Shown: positions 9,891-14,105 of the stretch, piece by piece | Layout: each line of letters begins with the position of its first letter | How positions within the stretch are numbered: the stretch's first letter is position 1 | Source of the DNA: Ichthyophonus hoferi | Taxonomy: Eukaryota > Opisthokonta > Ichthyosporea > Ichthyophonida > Ichthyophonidae | Assembly (NCBI GenBank): GCA_002751075.1 | Contig: NAOQ01000008.1 | Location: 356,518 to 370,622, forward strand | Direction: 5' to 3' | DNA: 14,105 nt | The notes under the pieces: generated by a model | What the model was told of the DNA's origin: nothing | Database searches by the model: none | The model's input: only the letters and a program-made list of their open reading frames with translations | Made by a program: the position numbers and the translations under genes

Positions 9891-10253
9891 TCCTGTTACT
9901 ACAAAAAAACCATAGGTGAAAAATAATTCTGACCATGTCTATGGAGTTATGAGTATGAGTTGACAGTCTTTTCTTTTTTTTTTGGCTTCCTTTAAACATT
10001 TAAGCCAATAAGAGAATGTTACAAGATCGTTATTCTGAATGAACACGTAGTTATAATTGATTTGCTAATACATAGTTTTGCATGTGGTGAATTAGCTAAT
10101 GAATCATGTAAGGAAACATTCATTTAACCTTATCAAAAAAGAATCAAACATATTTAGTGGGTCTTTATGGTCTTTCATGAGTTGTATTAACCATTACAGA
10201 GATTTATGATTAGCTCCATTTTATTTATTAAAACCTAGCCATATTGATGTTAA
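9891..10253 (+). other. stretch between pol end and right terminal repeat
   Basis: In Copia elements the 3' LTR usually starts soon after pol. Here about 360 bp lie between pol and the part that matches the left repeat. The stretch includes a purine-rich patch (GGAGTTATGAGTATGAG, about 9942-9958) followed by a pyrimidine run (9969-9982). It may be a 3' untranslated region, or the upstream half of the right LTR whose counterpart on the left is lost. No LTR boundary is certain. Confidence 0.45.
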
Positions 10254-10738
10254 CCAAAGATTAAAAAGTTAGAATTGGCAATAAAATGAAGCATCGAAGA
10301 AAATAAAAGTCAATAATAAAAAACTCACTCACCCGTACATGGTAATGAGTAGTGTAAATATAAAGTTCTTGTAATGTACACAGATACTTTGCATTTAAAT
10401 TGTGACACAGTTATTATTCACATTGTAATACATCATTCTTAAATGATCAATTTCATGGTGCAATTTCCACATTTTTACTCAAATAAATCAAAGCATTGGT
10501 TTCTTCTGAATTATAACAGAGATATAATTACTACATCCAGTTATCTAGAGAGTTGATATATGGACCTTCTGTAAAACCTCTATCACAACAACCGTGCTTT
10601 AAAGGCATGAAGACAGATCCGATCAAGCTAATATTACTACTGCTGGTCCAGCAAAATTAACTATAATCAAATATTAAATTTGAAGATCCGGACAGTTGTA
10701 GACAATTTGCTAGAACTGACACAGAGTTTGATAAAATT
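10254..10738 (+). repeat. right terminal direct repeat (3' LTR) of the copia element
   Basis: Partner of 4703-5298 in the same orientation. Matching landmarks are AAAGTTCTTGTAATG (about 10361), AAATCAAAGCATTGG (about 10485), ATAATTACTACATCCAGTTA (about 10523) and CTAGAACTGACACAGA (about 10709). Similarity stops abruptly after GATAAAATT. The differences lean modestly towards more A+T in this copy, but not strongly enough to claim directed mutation. Confidence 0.75.
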
Positions 10739-10845
10739 TAATTGGTAACAGTTGATTATTTTCCCCATCTATTATATATGTTGAATTTCGTCTGAAACAA
10801 GATTAGACTCCAAGAATGATATTATGCCTTATTATTGTTGCATAT

Positions 10846-11230
10846 TGTCATGTCACCCTGTGTAGTAAGTGTCTCATCCAGGTTCAGGGTGGTAGGTAGT
10901 CAACTACTGCAAGCAGAGAATTTAGAATAAAAACTGTATTGCCTTTATTCATTAATCATTATAGAATCAATAGTTACCTATCCGTCTAAGACAAAACCCT
11001 TTTATACTTTCCCAATTCAGCATTCTCTATACAGAATAATTGAGAACCCAGTATTAATTAATAAGATAATTATAGCTGTGGTTACAATGCTTATGCTGTA
11101 TATGTAACCATATGTGGCAAAGATTGTGGAAAAAGTAGGAGAACTCTACAACGTAGTAATATATTATATTTTAAATCTCTCCTTCTCAAGTATTCAGATC
11201 AATGGGGAAACAATTTGCTGCAACTTGACA
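10846..11230 (-). repeat. candidate LTR of a third LTR family, minus strand (fossil)
   Basis: Read on the minus strand, a purine tract (GGTGGAGGAA, 11240-11231) is followed at once by TGTCAAGTTG from 11230. The block then shows an LTR layout: a TATA box (TATAAAAGGG, near 11005), a poly(A) signal (AATAAAGG, near 10950) and a U5-like end. Two ends are possible: CTCTGCTTGCA at 10908, or TGACA near 10846-10850, which pairs with the starting TGTCA. It shares no visible sequence with the copia repeats 110 bp to its left. No flanking duplication is seen. It could be a 3' LTR whose internal part (to the right) has decayed beyond recognition, or a solo LTR. Confidence 0.45.
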
Positions 11231-12234
11231 TTCCTCCACCAATCTATTTATTGCAATAGTATATAAACAGCACTACAAGGTTATTTGCTCTACAATCATT
11301 ACAACAACAAAATACTATTGTGTGACCAATAATTTATTTAATTATCTGTTTCTCATATGTTTTAAAATTTAACACAGTTAGGCTGAGCCAATGTGCCACT
11401 TAGCTACTTAGACAAATTCGTGCATCACGTTTATGAACAAAAATGTATGCCCAGAATCAGTCTGGGTTCAGCTTTATATACTTCATTAAAGTTGCTATTG
11501 CTTAATAAACGTCCAGTAGGAATTTTTGATTACAACATAGAGGTGTAACAATATTTAGCTAATCTCACCACATAATAGAACAATCAATATGTGACAAATA
11601 TTTAGTGGCCGTCCAACAGGAAAAGTAAGAGCTAAATACAGAGCGTGGTAAATAGTGTAAGATAGCTCATTATCAATATCCTGTATTGATTTAAACATTG
11701 GATTACAACGCAATACAATTTAAGATTTGCTTGAGTGTATTTGCCTTTATAAAAAGGATAGTGAGTGAAAGTTTGCATAATGGCTAAATTCTGGGTATAT
11801 TGACAATTATCATTTGAGAGAGAGAGATTAAAGAAATAAATTATACTGTCGTGCAGAATAATATAAATGGGTTGTACTTGGTTAATAAAAAATTATATAA
11901 CTGTTATAATTCATCATTTATATTATGTTATTTCTATTTGATTATCTAAAGGCTTTTTTAATGCCATGTGTTGAATGGCAATTTAAAATTTTAACACAAA
12001 TTGTATTGTATATACGTCATGAACTTATTTTATTCAACTAGACAATCGGTTATTTTATGATCAGTATATACGATTAATAATAATGGCTACCGATAATTGG
12101 CAGGTAATATTGTCAATCTCTTGGGGTGCCAGTTAGAACTGTTGGTATATCAACACAAATAATATAATTGATGTATATGAATGTAATGATGTAATATTAT
12201 CATCATTATCATTTATATTATTATATGATTATCT
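11231..12234. other. AT-rich intergenic DNA with a promoter-like cluster
   Basis: On the plus strand a CCAAT box (11239-11243) is followed by TATATAAA (11260-11267) and a CAA-rich stretch (about 11295-11320), a promoter-like arrangement. The first ATG after it closes within two codons and no ORF follows. This may be part of the neighbouring LTR element or chance. The rest is featureless apart from a near-perfect palindrome at 12185-12207. Confidence 0.45.
12185..12207. repeat. near-perfect 23-bp palindrome
   Basis: Arms AATGATG and CATCATT flank an AT-rich centre. It lies just upstream of the 8-bp tandem repeat, and both may be products of slippage in AT-rich DNA. Confidence 0.6.
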
Positions 12235-12298
12235 TATAATACTATAATACTACAATACTATTATACTGTTATACTATCATGCCATTACACTATAATAC
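12235..12298. repeat. 8-bp tandem repeat, eight units
   Basis: Eight consecutive 8-bp units of consensus TATAATAC. Units 1, 2 and 8 (12235, 12243, 12291) match exactly, and the others carry one to about four substitutions (for example TACAATAC, TATTATAC, TGTTATAC). There is no length slippage between units. A partial ninth unit may follow. Confidence 0.85.
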
Positions 12299-12712
12299 TA
12301 CTATATCTGATGTCATAATTATGATTCAATAGGCGCATATTTATGTACAGGAATTTATCTAATTTATTTATTTATTATCCGTATATATATGTGTACTATG
12401 ATTATTATTTGTATTATATACAGTATTTCTCATATTAATTTTTGTCATACATCTATATAGATCCTCTTTATTTAAAGTCATAATATTTTTATTTTATTTT
12501 TTGCTTTAAATACAACATACGCTATACGTTGATTTGCGTTGTTATTCATGAGTTGAGAGGTCTATCTATTAAAAGGTTTTTATATATTACATTACTATAT
12601 ATATACAGGCTGTATAATTTTATTACCAGTCATCATACCATCTGAAGACCTATAAGGTTATATATTTATGAATTTTTTTTGAAGTACCACTGCGTACAAG
12701 TATACATGTTAA
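12299..12712. other. AT-rich intergenic DNA
   Basis: Very AT-rich, with no gene, RNA or repeat beyond short TA runs. Confidence 0.6.
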
Positions 12713-12850
12713 ATATACAATAGAAAGAAAGAGTCAGAATTGGAAAAGATCCTAATATGGACAACCTGGCTGGACCATGAAGATATACCTTTAGCTAAGA
12801 CAACCACAACAAACCTATTATTTTGCCCAGTTAAAAATTTAAAGTCATAA
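12713..12850 (+). other. short open stretch of protein-like composition, doubtful
   Basis: A plus-strand frame without ATG is open for 45 codons and includes ESELEKILIWTTWLDHED. The amino-acid mix is charged and varied, unlike translated AT-rich noise, so a decayed exon is possible. Stretches of this length are common by chance in a window of this size. I recognise no family and see no splice sites I would defend. Confidence 0.15.
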
Positions 12851-13784
12851 CATAAACTGTGAGCATAAATATTTCCTTATGTAACATTAGGCATCACTAT
12901 CACACTACAAGCACAGTACATTCCCCTGAAGAATAGATTGTGTTTTTATGACAACCAAATGGATATTCAAATAGGTAGTTATATATAAAGAAATTGGACA
13001 ATCTATGAAAGTACTCCGAGACGCTAGTGACTATAGCAACATGAGCATATCCCCCCCTAACAATATAATTGAAATCCTTATAGGTATCTATAAATTGCAA
13101 GGGGGTGGAAATGGAAAGCTGGGTGATATTTTACATGTAGGCGGGTTATTGTAGAATATTGTATGCTATAACATATGTATATGTATATTCTATTGGGAAA
13201 TACTTAAAGTTCATATTGTACTATATAATCTTGATACTTATACATATATTATATTGAATAGTCAATTGTTAAATATAAATATACATTAGATATTAGATAT
13301 TATATTGATAAATATCTATACTATAAGCTATTGTTTGTCTGTCTATTCCTACTTTAAGCTAATGATATTAAAGCAACTCCCCTTGAGACATACACAAATA
13401 TAAATTCTTGTGCCAAGGTATCTAGTCATATATAGTCTTATATAATTATATAAGCGGATGTATATATAGCATACTCACTTATATACTGATACATAAATAG
13501 ATTTTGTGTATATTGATTATATGTATGCCAGCATAAATCTAAAAATATGAAAATCAACAACTTCCTTATTTTAATTATAAATGCTAATATATATAAACCT
13601 CTTTTCACAATGATTAAAATTTTAAGAGAATGACTTGGCTAATTAAATAAATTATTTTTAATTATATATTATATTATAATGAAACAAACTAGCAATAGAG
13701 TAATCAAGAATTCAAAACAAACTTTAAAGATAAGCCACTAAAACTAATCCTTATTGACCAGGAATTGGTTATTCTGAATGATTT
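12851..13784. other. AT-rich intergenic DNA
   Basis: No gene is seen. The minus-strand frame at 12900-13100 has no recognisable motif. TA-rich runs occur around 13150-13330 (including a doubled TTAGATA), and an 18-bp palindrome is listed separately. Confidence 0.55.
13437..13454. repeat. perfect 18-bp palindrome CTTATATAATTATATAAG
   Basis: A perfect inverted repeat with no spacer. Such AT palindromes can extrude as cruciforms and are common in AT-rich intergenic DNA. No function is implied. Confidence 0.75.
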
Positions 13785-13851
13785 GGATTGGTTCTCTCTT
13801 CTTAAACCTACCCAATCAACTAATCTACATCATGTCATTACTATGACGTCA
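13785..13851 (+). promoter_or_regulatory. possible promoter elements: CCAAT boxes and CRE
   Basis: An inverted CCAAT box (GGATTGGTT, 13785-13793), a direct one (CCCAATCAAC, 13811-13820) and a full CRE palindrome TGACGTCA (13844-13851), the site bound by CREB/ATF-type bZIP factors, lie within 70 bp. Composition becomes less AT-rich here. Together they suggest a promoter for a gene running right. No clear TATA box is seen, and each motif alone could be chance. Confidence 0.33.
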
Positions 13852-14021
13852 ACCAGAATTTACCCAGCCGGCCATTAACTTCTAATTGGACCAGCTCTAT
13901 CCCAGTACGTTTAGTAGAGTAGGACCTAATAAAATCAATAGTAACACTATGAATATGAATATAAGGAGTGTTTGGAAAAAAAGAATAAATAGTATTGCAA
14001 ATATAAAAAAGAAAGAGATAG

Positions 14022-14088
14022 ACAAAAAAAGAGAAGGAGAAGCAAAAGCAAAAACGTTTAGCTGAAAAGGAAGTGTACAATCATATAG
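14022..14088 (+). CDS. possible partial exon at right edge, Lys/Glu-rich
   Basis: The frame opening after 14021 stays open to the window end. Up to a good splice donor (ATAG|GTGAGC, GT at 14089-14090) it reads KEKEKQKQKRLAEKEVYNHI, a charged stretch that could form a helix. No ATG is present in this frame, so it would have to be an internal exon or begin upstream through a splice. The minus-strand frame at 13841-14080 covers the same DNA but is largely Phe/Ser/Tyr, as expected from reading a purine-rich strand backwards. The call rests on the donor site and the nearby promoter-like motifs. Function unknown. Confidence 0.22.
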
Positions 14089-14105
14089 GTGAGCAAGGAC
14101 CCCCC

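Larger units (their letters stand above)
4703..10738 (+). mobile_element. Ty1/copia LTR retrotransposon, old and broken
   Basis: A 6.0-kb element of the Copia superfamily (Pseudoviridae). Direct repeats at 4703-5298 and 10254-10738 flank a gag-like region followed by protease, integrase, reverse transcriptase and RNase H remnants. Integrase before reverse transcriptase is the order that separates Copia from Gypsy. Overall length is normal for the family. It is a fossil: the coding region carries dozens of breaks, and the two end repeats differ at roughly one base in five by eye, with length differences, so the insertion is ancient. I see no clear target-site duplication or intact primer-binding site. 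It lies between two other LTR candidates in what looks like a repeat-rich intergenic region. Confidence 0.93.

Noticed and set aside
9802-9999. 65-codon minus-strand ORF
   Set aside because: Antisense to the pol end and an adjacent poly-T tract; no protein character.
4703-10738. Directed C-to-T mutation (RIP) as cause of decay
   Set aside because: The terminal repeats differ mostly by transitions with only a modest lean to A+T in the right copy; by eye the signal is too weak to claim.
13841-14080. 79-codon minus-strand ORF rich in Phe, Ser and Tyr
   Set aside because: The composition is what the reverse of a purine-rich strand gives. It begins at an ATG only by chance and has no recognised domain.
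1-14105. CRISPR array, bacterial operon or viral genome
   Set aside because: There are no regularly spaced repeats with unique spacers, no dense ORFs and no ribosome-binding sites. All coding signals are broken eukaryotic retroelement parts.

Overview
This window is a stretch of AT-rich nuclear DNA from a eukaryote, and I see no intact gene in it. The evidence is a decayed Ty1/copia retrotransposon, further LTR-like pieces with TATA and poly(A) signals, long simple repeats, and no dense bacterial-style genes. Composition and repeat load would suit a TE-rich fungus (CCAAT boxes and CAA-rich leader-like stretches point weakly that way) or an AT-rich animal. I cannot name the organism.

Layout. 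1-119: a short, GC-richer edge with an open frame on the minus strand that leaves the window. 120-740: featureless AT-rich DNA. 743-1131: three neighbouring minus-strand open stretches that may be the remains of one unknown gene. 1135-3380: intergenic DNA with one LTR- or promoter-like block (about 1738-1970) and a GC-rich hairpin at 2592. 3383-3437: TA/ATGT microsatellite. 3650-4090: a candidate 3' end of a second LTR element (purine tract plus a 289-bp block bounded by TGTTA and TAACA). 4437-4637: interrupted AAT/AGT repeat. 4703-10738: an old, heavily broken Ty1/copia element on the plus strand, with direct repeats at both ends and gag, protease, integrase, reverse transcriptase and RNase H remnants in Copia order. 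10846-11230: a candidate LTR of a third family on the minus strand, with a purine tract beside it. 11231-13740: AT-rich intergenic DNA with an 8-bp tandem repeat (12235-12298) and two palindromes. 13785-14105: composition changes, with CCAAT boxes, a CRE palindrome and a purine-rich open frame ending at a good splice donor. This may be the start of a host gene running off the right edge.

The window reads as a graveyard of LTR elements between genes. The copia remnant is certain; the other LTR calls rest on structure alone. I found no convincing new biological system. The points most worth checking are the three extra LTR candidates, the odd boundary of the copia repeats, the minus-strand remnant at 743-1131 and the possible gene start at the right edge.
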